Part shown: positions 1-11,009 of the stretch, one piece after another
Numbering within the stretch: the first letter of the stretch is position 1
Layout of the letters: every line of letters begins with the position of its first letter
Origin: Sparassis latifolia
Lineage: Eukaryota; Basidiomycota; Agaricomycetes; Polyporales; Sparassidaceae
Direction: 5' to 3'
Length of the DNA stretch: 64,000 nt
Assembly (NCBI GenBank): GCA_018466975.1
Contig: CM031562.1
Location: 3,410,001-3,474,000, forward strand
The notes under the pieces: model-generated
The model's database searches: none
What the model was told of the DNA's origin: nothing
Seen by the model: the letters and a program-made list of their open reading frames with translations, nothing else
Program-made: the position numbers and the translations under genes

Positions 1-541
1 AGTGGCCTCAAGAGCTAGGGTACATGCAGTAGTGGGTATCACCAGCCAGATCAAACTGGTGCAGCGGAGATGGTAATATTAATGGTGGCGGTGGTGACAG
101 TTGAAGCGCCGGTCTGCGTCGGTGGCGAAGTGAGCGCGTTGTTTGTGCATGTTGTGAATTTGTGGCTAGGCGCGCTCGGCGACTGCCTCGTCGTCGTCGT
201 GGTGAACGACGTCCGCCTTATTCTTCGCGTCGTCCATCTCCCGATCTACAGCAAGTGCAACGATTTGTTCTGGAGCGCACAGAACGCTCTCTTCGCTCCC
301 TTCTACAAGAATCACTGGCTCTTGTTGGCCAGGCCTCCACATCGTCCTTGACCGACGTTCGGTCATCCTTCTGCGACAGTCTCAGGACCTCTGGATATCA
401 TCTCTGACGGGATACTCAGTCCTCTGAGCTCTCTTTCTGCCGTACGTTCGATCTCCGTCGTTGCTGTTTTGTGCTGCACCGAAAAATCGAAGGTCGGACT
501 GAAGGCACGAAGCACGGGGGCCCATCCTCCCCACATCATAC
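1..541. other. Upstream region of ada2, no firm gene
   Basis: Short open frames exist on both strands at about 160-410, including a 66-codon minus frame (166-366) and an overlapping plus frame. Neither has a recognisable domain, and they overlap each other. The stretch could hold the end of a gene lying to the left, but nothing in it decides this. The last 100 bases should contain the ada2 promoter or 5' UTR; I see no clear TATA box. Confidence 0.4.
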
Positions 542-2987
542 ATGACTGTCACACATCGCAAGAGACAGCACCAGCCAGAAGAGATACAAAGTACGTGCAA
601 CCTCTGCTATTCCGTCCTCCGCATTGCGCTGAGTTCTCACGCGTTTCCCTTACGTAAATCGCGTTTCTGCAGCGGTGAACGAACCTGGTCTCCAGATTCA
701 ATGTGACGGTTGTTTATGCGATCTCACACACTCCATCCGGATAAAATGTGCCGATCCTATCTGTGAGCCTGGCGATGGCGTCGACATCTGTCCCGCGTGC
801 TTCTGCAGCGGGAAAGAGTTTGCGAAACATAAACGGTGGCATGCCTACCGTGTGGTCGTGAGTTAGACAATTATTAGAGAATTTGCGGCGATTCAGCCCC
901 ATGATTTTCACCTGTAGGAATTGCATTCATACCCTATTTTCTCCGACGATTGGGGAGCCGACGAGTGAGCTTTTTCATCATTTTGGTGCACATACCACCG
1001 ATCACTCTCCATTTTTCAGAGAGCTACTCCTTTTGGAGGGCATTTCCTTGCAAGGCCTGGGAAACTGGCAAGCAATCGCTGAGCACGTCGGCACGCGTAC
1101 GAAGGAGGAAGTCGAAGCGCATTACAACTCAGTATACATAGACTCTCCAAATTGGCCGCTGCCTGTATGCGTCATATTCTCTTGTGCAGGATGTGTCTGA
1201 TGCGTAATGACTGCAGCGCATGGACCTCGAATTCAACATCGATCCCTCCGAATTTCAGGAACGGAAGCGCCGCCGCATCTCCACCATGAACACAAATCCT
1301 CCCCCAGCTCCAAAGATCGCTCCCACGTCTGCCCCAGGTGTACATGAAGTTGCCACTTTCTTGCCCGGGCGACTGGAATTTGAACACGAACTGGACAACG
1401 AAGCCGAGGATCTCGTCAAGGACTTGGAGTTCGGCGTCTGTCTGGAATGGGGCGGCGACGAGATCGCGGAGGATGAGAACGATCCCGATGTCCGCGCGAG
1501 GGCCCGTTGGGAAGAGGAACAGAAAGCCAAGGAAGCTACCCCCGGAAAGCGTATTCCTAACGGGTTGATCAATGGTATCTTGAACGGCGAGCACTCCAAT
1601 GGCGACACGCCGAAGCGGGGTGTCCATGGGAAGTCGGAAGACGGCGCTAAGAACGAGAATAGCACCGCCGATGGGGAGGCGGAAGTGGAGGAAGTGACAC
1701 AGCCGCCACCCATCGAGAATACCGACTCTCTTACATTCAAATTGTCCTTGATTGAGATGTATCACCAGCGGGTGGCGAAGCGCCACGAGTACAAACAGAT
1801 CATGTTCGATAGAGGTCTTCTGAACCACAAGCAGGTGTGTGACCAGTCTTACCTCGAGCCCTGATATTCATGATTGCGGCTTAGATGCAAGCGGCGGATA
1901 AGAAGCGACCAAAAGATGACAAAGAAATCGTGCACCGCCTTCGCCCATTCGCTCGCTTGCAGACTGCCTCGGATTTCGAACTTTTCACTGCGGATATCCT
2001 TTGTATGTTATCAAATTGTTCGTCCAAAAGGATACTGAAGTTAGTTGCAGACGAGGCGGTCCTCAGAAAGAGGATCCAGGAACTGCAGCACTACCGCAGG
2101 ATGGGCTTGACCACCGCTGCGGACATCGAGAAGTACGAGGCGGATGTTATTAAACGGGTGCGTCTGACGTCGTTTATACCAGACATCTCGTGTGGCTTAC
2201 CTCTTACCCCTTCAGGCGTCAGTGAAAGCGAATCTGACTCGCGACTACTATTCGTCGGATCGCCTGCAACTTCGCCCTGGAGGGCGCCAGTCCTCTGGCC
2301 CTGATGCCCGCCGCTCAAGCATGCCTGACGCTGACGGCCGCAAGAGTCACGAACGGGAGATGACGCCGAAACTTCCCATGGTCCCCAACGTCGCAGGTGT
2401 CGGCCCACCCGGACGCAAAATGCGTAAGACACTCGTTTTATGTGTTCACGAGCGACACTGATGCCATTCCAGCTGCGCCCCTCAATCTTGCCAACAGCCC
2501 CTCCCTTCACTTGCTGACCCCAGAGGAGCAGACCCTCTGTTCCTCTCTACGGATCCTGCCCAAGTCGTACCTGATCATCAAGGAGACACTCGTACGCGAA
2601 TATGCAAGGCGCGGCGGGAAGCTGCGGAGGCGCGAGGCACGTGATCTCGTCAAAATCGACGTGAACAAGACGAGTCGAGTGTGGGACTTCCTGGTTCAGG
2701 CCGGGTTCCTCAGGGTCGGGGCTGCCGACCCTACGCTCACGGCGCCCAACGGTGCCGACATGAGGTGAGTACACAATGTTCCTTCTCTTTGCATGTCCTG
2801 ATGTGGCGTGGGTTGTAGTCGACCGTCGGCAACACCATCGCTGAGCGCTTCGCCGAGTAAGGAGTCGCAGGCACTGGTCTCGACCAGACCGCCGCCGTTC
2901 ACCACTGTTCCAACCAACATGGTATACTCCTTCACTCCATTCTCCACAAGTTCTGCACTGCCAGGCCCATCATGGCCACCTGGCTGA
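542..2987 (+). CDS. ada2: Transcriptional adaptor Ada2 (SAGA HAT module)
   Basis: Ada2 is the adaptor that activates Gcn5 in the nuclear SAGA histone acetyltransferase complex. The spliced model has ten exons (542-590, 673-857, 918-964, 1020-1164, 1217-1834, 1885-2002, 2051-2157, 2216-2423, 2473-2764, 2819-2987) and 645 codons before the stop. Domains in order are a ZZ zinc finger at about residues 22-75 (CDGC...CADPIC...CPAC...H), a SANT/Myb domain at about 90-140 ([22 protein letters not shown]), the central Ada2 region with [19 protein letters not shown], the [11 protein letters not shown] segment, and a C-terminal SWIRM domain ([20 protein letters not shown]). The tiny first exon is chosen because its ATG splices in frame into the ZZ domain and no other in-frame ATG precedes it. 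A Ser/Pro-rich tail follows SWIRM. The gene converges on the cysteine synthase gene, 148 bp away. The family assignment is secure; the tail end is less so. Confidence 0.93.
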
Positions 2988-3135
2988 GCGGCTTTGCTAT
3001 ATAGGATGGGGTTCGGACATTATAATTTACGTGTAATCTTGTCGTTGTATACCCCCGTCGCATCTGTATCTTACCCAGCACCGCATTATATCAGCTTTGT
3101 CGTTCCTGCAGGACCTATGGTGCTCTGTCGGGCGA

Positions 3136-5409
3136 TTACCTCAACATATCTTCGATGATGCCCGTGTCCACAGGTATTTCGGCTGAACGGAGGTAATCAT
3201 CGTTCCTGGTGGACTGTCAACACATCTGGTTCAAAACAAATCCTCGGTATCAACTCACCAGAACTATTGCGGCGGCAGATTCCTACGTGTAAGCAAACAG
3301 TGCAAAACGATGGCTTCGAAACATACCTTTGAATAATGCCTACTTCCCGAATCGCACCTGTCGATGTCGTTAGAACTTTAGATGGTTGGGAATGCCAGAG
3401 AGAACAGACAATATGGTGACAATGGTCTGGCCTTCCTTCCATCCCATCTTCTTTGCGAGCTTGATGGCTGCTACAAGGTTACATGCGCTACTGGAGCCCA
3501 GGAAGAGGCCGTCATTGTGCACGAGGTAGCGCGACATGCTCACCGCCTCGGCATCGGTGATCCTATGCACCGTATGAGGCTTCGAACAGACGTGCACGAG
3601 CGCAATGCTCAGCGTGTCGGTACATACCGGAATGCATCATTGATTATGGGAAGCGCGAGCTCCATGTTGTGAGTAAGCCGGTTAATCCCTCTGCGCAAGT
3701 GGATCAACAGATTGTGAAGGCCGTTTATGTGATAGTTTGAGATCACCTACATTCCTTCGACTACAGTGTCCACTTGATGCCGCCGCTTCGTGCCTTCCAC
3801 TTCCTTCCGGTCAAACATGACACCATGCTTCACCTTGGTAGTTTCGCAGGGCAGTGAAAATGGTATGAATCTCCTGCGAGAAACTTGGATTAATTACCTT
3901 GTTATATAGCCCACTACCCTCGGGATCGGCTAGCACAACCAGGACATCATCGTCCACTGACTTCAAATATTGGCCAGTGCCAGCGATTGTACCTCCAGTA
4001 CCTGCGGAGATCATTAGCCATGATTTTATTAACACACTGACTGCTAGCCTACCTGCCCCAGAAACGAACGCATTTACCCTGCCATTAGTCTGCCTCCAGA
4101 TCTCCGGGCCAGTGCCGTCAAAGTGGGCAAGATAATTGCTTCTGTTCTGGACAAATTATCAATTTCCGCATTACGACGTCCGTCCCCCGCGCATACCTCA
4201 AACTGATCCGCAAAAAATCCTCTGGGTTTTGTCCGTAGCTCCTCCTCTTCTTGCGCGGACATGACAGCGTGGCCTTCAGTCAGTGCCTCCGTAGCGGTTG
4301 TCGATACGACGACGGAGGTAGTTGAGGTGCGCAGGAGGTGGTGGTGCAGGGGAGACGCGGAATCGGAGATGGGGTCGTCTGCGAAATTCTTCGCTCGTTC
4401 ACGGGCCAGGTTCTTCCGGAGACAATTTGATCTTGATCATTCGTCCGTTCGAGGATAAGTTTTACTCACCACAAACTGTCATGAGCGCACAAGAGTTAGC
4501 AATCTGGACGTGAGTGATAATTGTTCGGACGCACTTGCTTCTTATCCACAATACTTGCGGGCCTCACCCTCTCCACTTCTGCGCCGAGTGCCAGTAGAGC
4601 CTGCACTTTTTCCTGGGCAACGTCGTCCGGCATGATAATTGCTTGAAGTTGAAGTGGCCGTCAGTTGAGCAAGTAGATATCAACAAAGCATGATACATAC
4701 TTGCTTCATATCCTCTATTATCCATCTCATTTCGTGAACCATAAAACAAAAGACAGAGATGCACCCACCTAGCTCGTGCAATGGTCGCAATTGATATACC
4801 GGTGGAACCTACCGTACCTTCAAAAATGCGAGAGCCTGTATGTGGATACAGGAGGCCCTGCAGTTCCGCATCTTCTATCACTACAGCAGTAGACAGTTGA
4901 ATAAAATTCAGCAATATTATTTTTCAATCTCAAACTCACTTCGCAGTGCGACCCGGTCCTTGACACTGCCTCCAGGATTGAGAAACTGAGAATCGATGGT
5001 CAGAGTTATGGTGCATCTTCGAGGGTGCAATCTTGACCTCCGCCTTCCCTAATATTTCTACTCCCAAAGCATCACTCAGGGAGTTTATTCTCACCAAAGG
5101 TGTATTTCCTGCGGAAGCGACACATGTAACGATAAATATATATCGGTACCAGTATCAATTTCACCACACACCGATCAACCCAGTCACGCCGCGAAGCACT
5201 TCATCGCTGCGAAGCTCTATGGGGCGTGCCTCGAATTGACGCGCCAGTCGTTCCCTCTTACGCTGCTGGTAGTATGATGCGAAGGAAGTCGAGGTTAGAG
5301 AAAGCGAAAAGCCGATTATAATCCCATAGACTATATGCCGCAGGGTTGTAGATGTCGGAAGATGCACGTTGAAAGGCAGCCGAAGAGACGGGAGCCACGA
5401 AGAAGCCAT
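3136..5409 (-). CDS. Membrane-anchored cysteine synthase-like PLP enzyme (Mcy1 type)
   Basis: This is a fold-type II PLP enzyme of the cysteine synthase/CBS family, which makes cysteine from O-acetylserine and sulfide. I resolve sixteen exons and 470 residues. An N-terminal hydrophobic segment (about residues 22-45, ending in a basic QQRKRER stretch) precedes the catalytic domain, as in the yeast mitochondrial outer-membrane protein Mcy1. Visible motifs are GNTPLVRINSLSDALG, NPGGSVKDR with the PLP lysine, GSTGISIA, VSGAGTGGTIAG and GLFLGSSSACN. Three exons are microexons: 4701-4714 (14 nt), 4470-4475 (6 nt, encoding FV of the DKKQFVNLA motif) and 3259-3263 (5 nt, restoring SKFWNDDYL). The phases of all sixteen exons agree. 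The start is the first ATG; the reading frame upstream lacks another. Whether the anchored form makes cysteine in vivo is not known from sequence. Confidence 0.9.
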
Positions 5410-5966
5410 GACGCGAACTTGGTCAGATCGTGCAGACACAGGTATTCTTCAACCGTGAAAACAGTGTGCTCCAAGTCAGCTATATAACCTGATTAACAGC
5501 CCGATAAACACTCAGAATTTGAGCTTGAATGATCGAGCGATGGTAGAAAGGAGCAAGCCTGAAGGTCCGAATACTTCCCGTTCCCGGGCTCGCAGTCGTG
5601 TCTCGATCACATGACGTGGAGACGCGTCGCGTTCTCGGCCGGCGCCTCGCGAGCACTATGGTTCATATTCACAAATCTCTCAATAGACAGAGTCGCAGCC
5701 AGCGATATCAGCACCATCGTTGAGTGCATCACAAGAGGAGCGGCCACCCTCAGGGGTGCAGTTGTGCCTCTGCAGTACTAAACAATCTTACTGTCCACTG
5801 GTATTAACTTTGCAACTCGTGTGGGGGCTTTATTCTTCTGTCTTCAATCTTCCCCAGCTACACTTATATGATGATGCTCGGGGATTCTGTGACTGAACGA
5901 GTGGTTTAATTTATATGCAACTATATCCTGTCGAACCACAAGGAGCACTGCGACCTAAGACTCCGT
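5410..5966. other. Intergenic, nothing recognised
   Basis: This holds the upstream region of the minus-strand cysteine synthase gene, then AT/GC-mixed sequence without a long open frame. No repeat or domain is visible. Confidence 0.4.
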
Positions 5967-6231
5967 GACCTTCCCCAGCACTTTGCGATCCTCCTCGATC
6001 AACAACCTGAGATCATGATACAGGAGCGTGCTATGAGCCAACGGAGACTCTCCATGTCCACCGTGCCAGACTGGAGACTAAAAAGGCCGTTTTCGTTCGA
6101 CCTTCTCCAGCACTTTGCGATCCTCCTCAATCAACAACGCGAGATCATGATATAGGAGCGTCCTATGAGCCAAACGGAGACTCTCCATGTCTACCGTGCC
6201 AGACAGGAGACTAAAAAGGCCGTTGTCGTTC
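5967..6231. repeat. Tandem duplication, 132-bp period
   Basis: The sequence from 5967 (gaccttccccagcactttgc) is repeated from 6099 (gaccttctccagcactttgc) with a few substitutions and indels, running to the shared ggccgtt(t/g)tcgtt end. The right copy lies in the 3' coding part of the minus-strand ORF at 6078-6823. The left copy lies mostly beyond its stop codon and would encode a variant of the same LLYHDLxLLIEEDRKVL segment. Confidence 0.85.
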
Positions 6232-6823
6232 ACACGTCGAGCCGTATTTGCTGTAGGTGGCATAATCGAAGACTGCGGTCGGTTACGAGTAACGGAAGAA
6301 CCAGCGACATTGGAGGAACCAGCGACATTGGAGGAACCAGCGACATTGGAGGAACCAGCCACCTCGCCGAAACCAACCACCTTAGAAGAACCAGCGACTT
6401 TCCGTGAAGCAGAGACAGTGGGGGAACCAGCGGTATTGGAGGAACGGGCAGCATGAGCAGAACCAGGTGCATCCGGAGTACCAGGCTGCAAGCTCTGAGT
6501 ACGTCGAGTGCTGGCCTTAGCAGCAGCGTACGACGCCTTCCCACGATCCGCGCGCGCTCTTGCGCCGCAAACTCCGCGTACCAGCGCCTAGAGTTCACCT
6601 TGTGCCGCGCTGTCCTCAGGTGGTTGCTGAGCGACTGCCGGCTTATCCACTCTCGCGCCTTGCCATTCTTGCGTGGATCGTCCTGGCAGGCGTCGCAGCG
6701 GACCTTCCCGGTGACGGGATCTAGGGTGGTCTCTGGAGAATAGTGAGTGCCACAGCGATCCATAGTAGAGGTTTTGGGGATGATCTGCTCACCGTAGGGA
6801 AGAGGAGCCGGCTTAGGGGTCAT
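6078..6823 (-). CDS. Hypothetical CCHH zinc-finger protein with 6-residue repeats
   Basis: I do not recognise the family. From ATG 6823 the protein has a CxxC...HxxxxH candidate zinc finger (VRCDACQDDP...SNHLRTARHK), then a RRWYAEFAAQERARI helix. The frame is then lost unless a 59-nt intron with donor gtggga and acceptor ttgcag is removed, which joins RARI to PGTPDAPG. The second exon contains at least three VAGSSN repeats from an 18-nt tandem repeat and ends LLIEEDRKVLEKVERKRPF. An ATG at 6880 is also in frame. The isolated position beside transposons, the repeats and the duplicated tail suggest a rapidly evolving or element-borne gene. A true frameshift at the GCGCGCGC run near 6556 is the alternative to the weak intron. 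Confidence 0.4.
6303..6358. repeat. 18-bp tandem repeat, about 3 copies
   Basis: The unit gcgacattggaggaacca occurs three times head to tail, with degenerate relatives to about 6450. It stays in frame with the minus ORF, where it encodes VAGSSN. Confidence 0.9.
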
Positions 6824-7245
6824 GATGGACGAGCAGAGTGAGTCCTTCAAGCAGGTCGATAAAAGAAATGGGAGTGGCATTCGAATGGATACGCTCGGGG
6901 ATTTATAGTAAATAATTCATACTCCGGTGTTGCTTATGCACGAGGCTTGCACGAGGCCGTGCCACATCTAAACAACAATAACCAAAGTCAGATTTCACGT
7001 ACCACGTATTCTCCACTTCCCATCCAGTTCCTACTGTATCTTCTGGCAGCAGAATCAACCGAGCTATAAGCATGAAGAGGTAGAAGTGAATGAACTGAAC
7101 CAGCCTAAGTCGTACTTCTTCCGGCCTATCAGTGTTCACGCGGTCCCGTGACCCGTGTCGCCAACTCGGGCGCTAAGCGCTGCTCGTATTTTGCTTTGAC
7201 GCGGAGCCACGATAATCTACTTACAGCAAATCCTCGCATGCACGG

Positions 7246-7607
7246 CACAGGACGCATAACTCCTTTTTTCCCGAGGAAATAACTTGGAAAAATGCGTGGA
7301 AATCAACAAAGTTATACTGCGGGAAAAACATGAGGAAAAAACGTGTAAAAGAACAAAGCATTTCCGCAGTTTTTCCACTGGAAATAAGTTGGTCGCCAAA
7401 TATGGTAGTTTTGTCCGGGTTTTGGCATGTCCTGGCATGTCCAGTTGCCTGATATGGTAGGCAACTTGTTTCCAAGGGAAAAACCGTGAGAATGTTTTGT
7501 TCTTTTCTCACTTTTTTCTTGAGGTTTTTCCTCTGAAAATATATTATTGATTTCCATGCTTTTTGCCAGGTTATTTCCAATGGATAAAAGTGGTAATGCT
7601 TCCTGTG
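7246..7607. mobile_element. CACTA-like MITE, empty-site copy (362 bp)
   Basis: The element is bounded by CACAGGACGCATAAC and, at the other end, the inverse of CACAGGAAGCATTAC. Its arms are long, imperfect inverted repeats rich in GGAAA/TTTCC. It is the same family as 38687-39565 but in reverse orientation, and it lacks the second element nested in that copy. Flanking triplets are cgg and tgg, so a target duplication is not clear here. It has no coding capacity. Confidence 0.8.
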
Positions 7608-7652
7608 TGGGTATTCCCAGTCTCCTACCCATTCGCTCGTGGGCGGAAGGGG

Positions 7653-7880
7653 TGTTAGAAAATGCGGGGGCTCGTAGCCCTTTTGGGAAGCGAGGAATTT
7701 AATCTGAGAGAATCGGACCAGACGTGAGGTAAAGGATCAGGACGAAGATGTGGCTCCGGAGCTCTCATTGCTCCAAATATAGATATCCTTTTATATAATG
7801 GCCACATTATGTAATTAATCTCCGCTGTGGCGCATCCCTCGGATGCCCTTGGATTGCCTCTTTTCCGGCCATTTCCAACA
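7653..7880 (-). repeat. LTR (3' LTR of minus-oriented element)
   Basis: 228 bp, TG...CA ends, about 98% identical to 11010-11237. It contains an AT-rich patch (gatatccttttatataatgg) that may be the element promoter on one strand. Confidence 0.92.
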
Positions 7881-7889
7881 CTCCCCCTC
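7881..7889 (-). other. Polypurine tract of LTR element
   Basis: On the minus strand this reads GAGGGGGAG and abuts the 3' LTR, the usual place for plus-strand DNA priming. Confidence 0.7.
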
Positions 7890-8471
7890 AAGCCGACGGG
7901 CATTCGAGCATATTTATTTGCTTCTGATGCCTTGGCTTAGGGATTGTTTTTCTTTCCGGGATAGGACAATAAATATTTTGAGGATCGCATGCGATTAATA
8001 TCGCCGTCTGATGGTCCTCAGATACACACTCCCGACCATCCTACCTTCTGGTAGGGGTAGACCAGCAGTTAAAACCTCGTGGGAAAAAACCCAGTGGGAA
8101 AAGCCTGCTGTCGGAATCTGGTGAGGGTTCCCCCAACACCAAATAACACTCGCTACTAGCCAGAGTGCGATTTTTCATTTTTTCAATTCTGAGCATTTTT
8201 AGCTCATATGCGCGCTTCTGTTGGCGCGCGTTCTCCGGATCGTCCTTCTTGGCATCCAGATCATTCGTAGATTTTACCGACTTTTCTGTCTGTGGGCCTT
8301 TCCTTTTTGTGTGCATCAGTCCCACCTTCTTCGCGTTCTTGGGATCATCATCCCATCTGCGCTGCGCGGATTTGATGTGGCAGTTGACTGTGGTGCGGAA
8401 TTCCTAGCTCCCCTCGCGCCACACGCCTATGGCTGCCGAGGTTTTTGGGCTTCAGATCTCTCATCCCCATA

Positions 8472-8840
8472 TTGCACGCCTGCAGTATTGGTTGGTATGG
8501 GATCCGGCAATTTCCTTTTCTTCCCCTGGCACTGCACGCCTGCAGTTCAGCCTAGTTGGAGACTTGGACTCATCTCTGCACGCGGCACGCCTGTCACGTT
8601 GCTTGGTAGTGGACCCGGTGCTAATATGCTCCCCTGATTTCCCCTCGCACTGCACGCCTGCAGTCGCTTTGAGTTTTATGGGACTTCAGATCTCCTTCCC
8701 ATGCATGCACGTCTGCCATGCTAATTGGCGAGGGGTCTGGAATTTTTCATTTTCTCTCCCCCTGGCGCTGCACGTCTGCAGTTCTGCCTAGTTTGGGGAC
8801 ATCGGGCTTCTCCTTACCATGTGACACGTCTGTCCATTGG
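8472..8840. repeat. Array of near-palindromic GCACGCCTGCAGT motifs
   Basis: A motif close to ACTGCACGCCTGCAGT recurs near 8472, 8531, 8585 (diverged), 8649, 8706 (diverged), 8768 and 8824 (diverged), at spacings of roughly 50-65 bp. Each full copy is almost self-complementary. The array is in the non-coding interior of the LTR element. Confidence 0.75.
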
Positions 8841-9868
8841 TTCGCAGGGAGCCCGGCTAGGTGGTCTTGACGCATTCATGCGCCCTACATTCCACTCCAT
8901 CCATGTAGCTTACCAATATATTTTTGTAGCCCTGGATGCTAATATTGTATTTGAGGGTAGCATCTTTAATTGTGCTCATAGGCACATTCAATCGAGTAGT
9001 GTTCAATTTAGACATTCTACGGCTTTCTTTCTGGAATGGCGAGTGCAGCGCAGTCACACTCATCTCACTCTCATTGGCGGGTACTGAGCAATTACTGTAG
9101 ATTGCCCTTCGATACTCTCGACCATCTAAATTTAGTGCCTTTGCTCACGATCAGCTTTGGCTTCTTTCCGGTGATATACCCATTATACCGGTTGATTTTA
9201 TTCTGTACTCCGTTAAGTACAGTACTGCATACAGCTTCACACTGTTTTTGGCCCGTAGAAATATATATTGTTGGGCCTTACATTTGTGTTTATAGGCCCC
9301 AGTCTCCGCATCCCGCTCTGCCTTGCCTGCCAGATCTAATCATCGGCTATGGCCTCGGCTTTTCTCCGGTGATACAGAGTCTGCTTCCTGAGCTTGGGGC
9401 TCAAAACGTCTTCTGGCTATGGCTCGGGGTCCACGCATTGCAAGTGCATCTCTCACCACTAACGCACATCGCGTCACAGCTTCCGTGCATCTTTGCACGC
9501 GCCATATTCCTCGAGGCTCACCATGCTGATGTGCGCAGTATGCATGCGCATCATCTTATCTTATCTCGCTTATCTGCTTTAGGCGCTCTGCTCCCAAGGC
9601 GCTTTGCATCCTCATCTAATCTTATCTCAATGACACATCTCGCGCTCGGGTTTTCGAGTTTGGCCTCTCATCTCTGGCTCTGAGTCTTTGACTCGGGACT
9701 GTGGTCTCTCTATGGACTCTCAGTCTCTGGTCTTGCACTCTAGGCTCTGAGCTCCAGGTCTTAGCACTCGCATTTACCGCAGTTCTGCCTCTTAGGACAG
9801 CAAGAGCGCATCTCATTCTCGCACGCTCCTATTTAGGCGCGCTTGGCCTCCCAACGCTTCTCTGCGTG

Positions 9869-10777
9869 CACTGGAGGCAAAAGTGGTTGTTCTGCCTTGG
9901 AACAGTGTCTGAACATCCAAGGAACAGATTACATTTTTGGACATGTCACATGTTCTGAACATGGTAAGGAACATCTAATATGTCTCGCACAATGTTCCAT
10001 TGGAGAGCATGCTGGAGACATGTTGCATGTACCATTCTGGAACATATAATATGTCTCCCACAATGTCTCATTGGAGAATGTTCTGCAGACTTGCTGCATG
10101 TTTCATTCTGGAACATTTATCATTTTGCTACTATATTCTGGGCTTGTCTTTTGGTGCAATATGCTCTGTATAATAAGGATTTCCCATGGCCAAACACATT
10201 ACATTTCTGGCCACCGTTAATCTTCAGAACATTGTAAGAAGATGTTAAGTGCTCCTACTCCAAATATACAAGATGTCCTGGGCACCAAGAACATTTGCAG
10301 TACATGTAAAATTTTAGTATGATTTTAGTATGTATCATACATGTACTGCAGATGTTTTTGGTGCCCAGGACATCTTGTATGTTTGGAGTAGGAGCACTTA
10401 ACATCTTCTCACAATGTTCTGAAGATTAACGGCGGCCAGAAATGTAATGTGTTTGGCCATGGGAAATCCTTATTATACAGAGCATATTGCACCAAGAGAC
10501 AAGCCCAGAATATAGTAGCAAAATGATAAATGTTCCAGAATGAAACATGCAGCAAGTCTGCAGAACATTCTCCAATGAGACATTGTGGGAGACATATTAT
10601 ATGTTCCAGAATGGTACATGCAACATGTCTCCAGCATGCTCTCCAATGGAACATTGTGCGAGACATATTAGATGTTCCTTACCATGTTCAGAACATGTGA
10701 CATGTCCAAAAACGTAATCTGTTCCTTGGATGTTCAGACACTGTTCCAAGGCAGAACATCCACTTTTGCCCCCAGTG
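9869..10777. mobile_element. Palindromic CACTA-like element nested in LTR element (909 bp)
   Basis: The element begins CACTGGAGGCAAAAGTGG and ends with the inverse of CACTGGGGGCAAAAGTGG. A perfect 3-bp target duplication GTG flanks it (9866-9868, 10778-10780). Almost its whole length is one inverted repeat: two arms of about 440 bp meet near 10320 with a spacer of roughly 20 bp. The arms are so alike that the same 85-residue frame appears on opposite strands at 9980-10237 and 10409-10666. It has no transposase. CACTG ends and a 3-bp duplication fit the CACTA (EnSpm) group. Confidence 0.88.
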
Positions 10778-10996
10778 GTGGCTCTTTTGACCGCGTCTGC
10801 CGAATCATTATCCGGTGAAGTCTTTAGGCACAAAACAATATTATTTTTCCTCAGTAGTCCTAAATCATACATAGGACTGCTGAGATCTCCTATTACTTGT
10901 TGTGCAATGCAGTATATCAGCCTTTTGGTGAATAGGGGTCAAGGACTCAGCTATATATTCAGAGAAGAGCCTATGTCCGAGGATTGCAATCGTCTC

Positions 10997-11009
10997 GGGG
11001 CTCATAACC
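10997..11009 (-). other. Primer binding site, half initiator tRNA-Met type
   Basis: The minus strand reads GGTTATGAGCCCC directly after the LTR. Its complement GGGGCTCATAACC matches the anticodon stem-loop of fungal initiator tRNA-Met (CUCAUAA loop). Confidence 0.8.

Noticed and set aside
6547..6566. Frameshift at the GCGCGCGC run in the zinc-finger ORF
   Set aside because: A 59-nt intron with GT...AG borders restores the frame without assuming an error, though the donor is weak.
9980..10666. Identical 85-codon frames on opposite strands
   Set aside because: They are a product of the palindromic element, with no domain; not genes.
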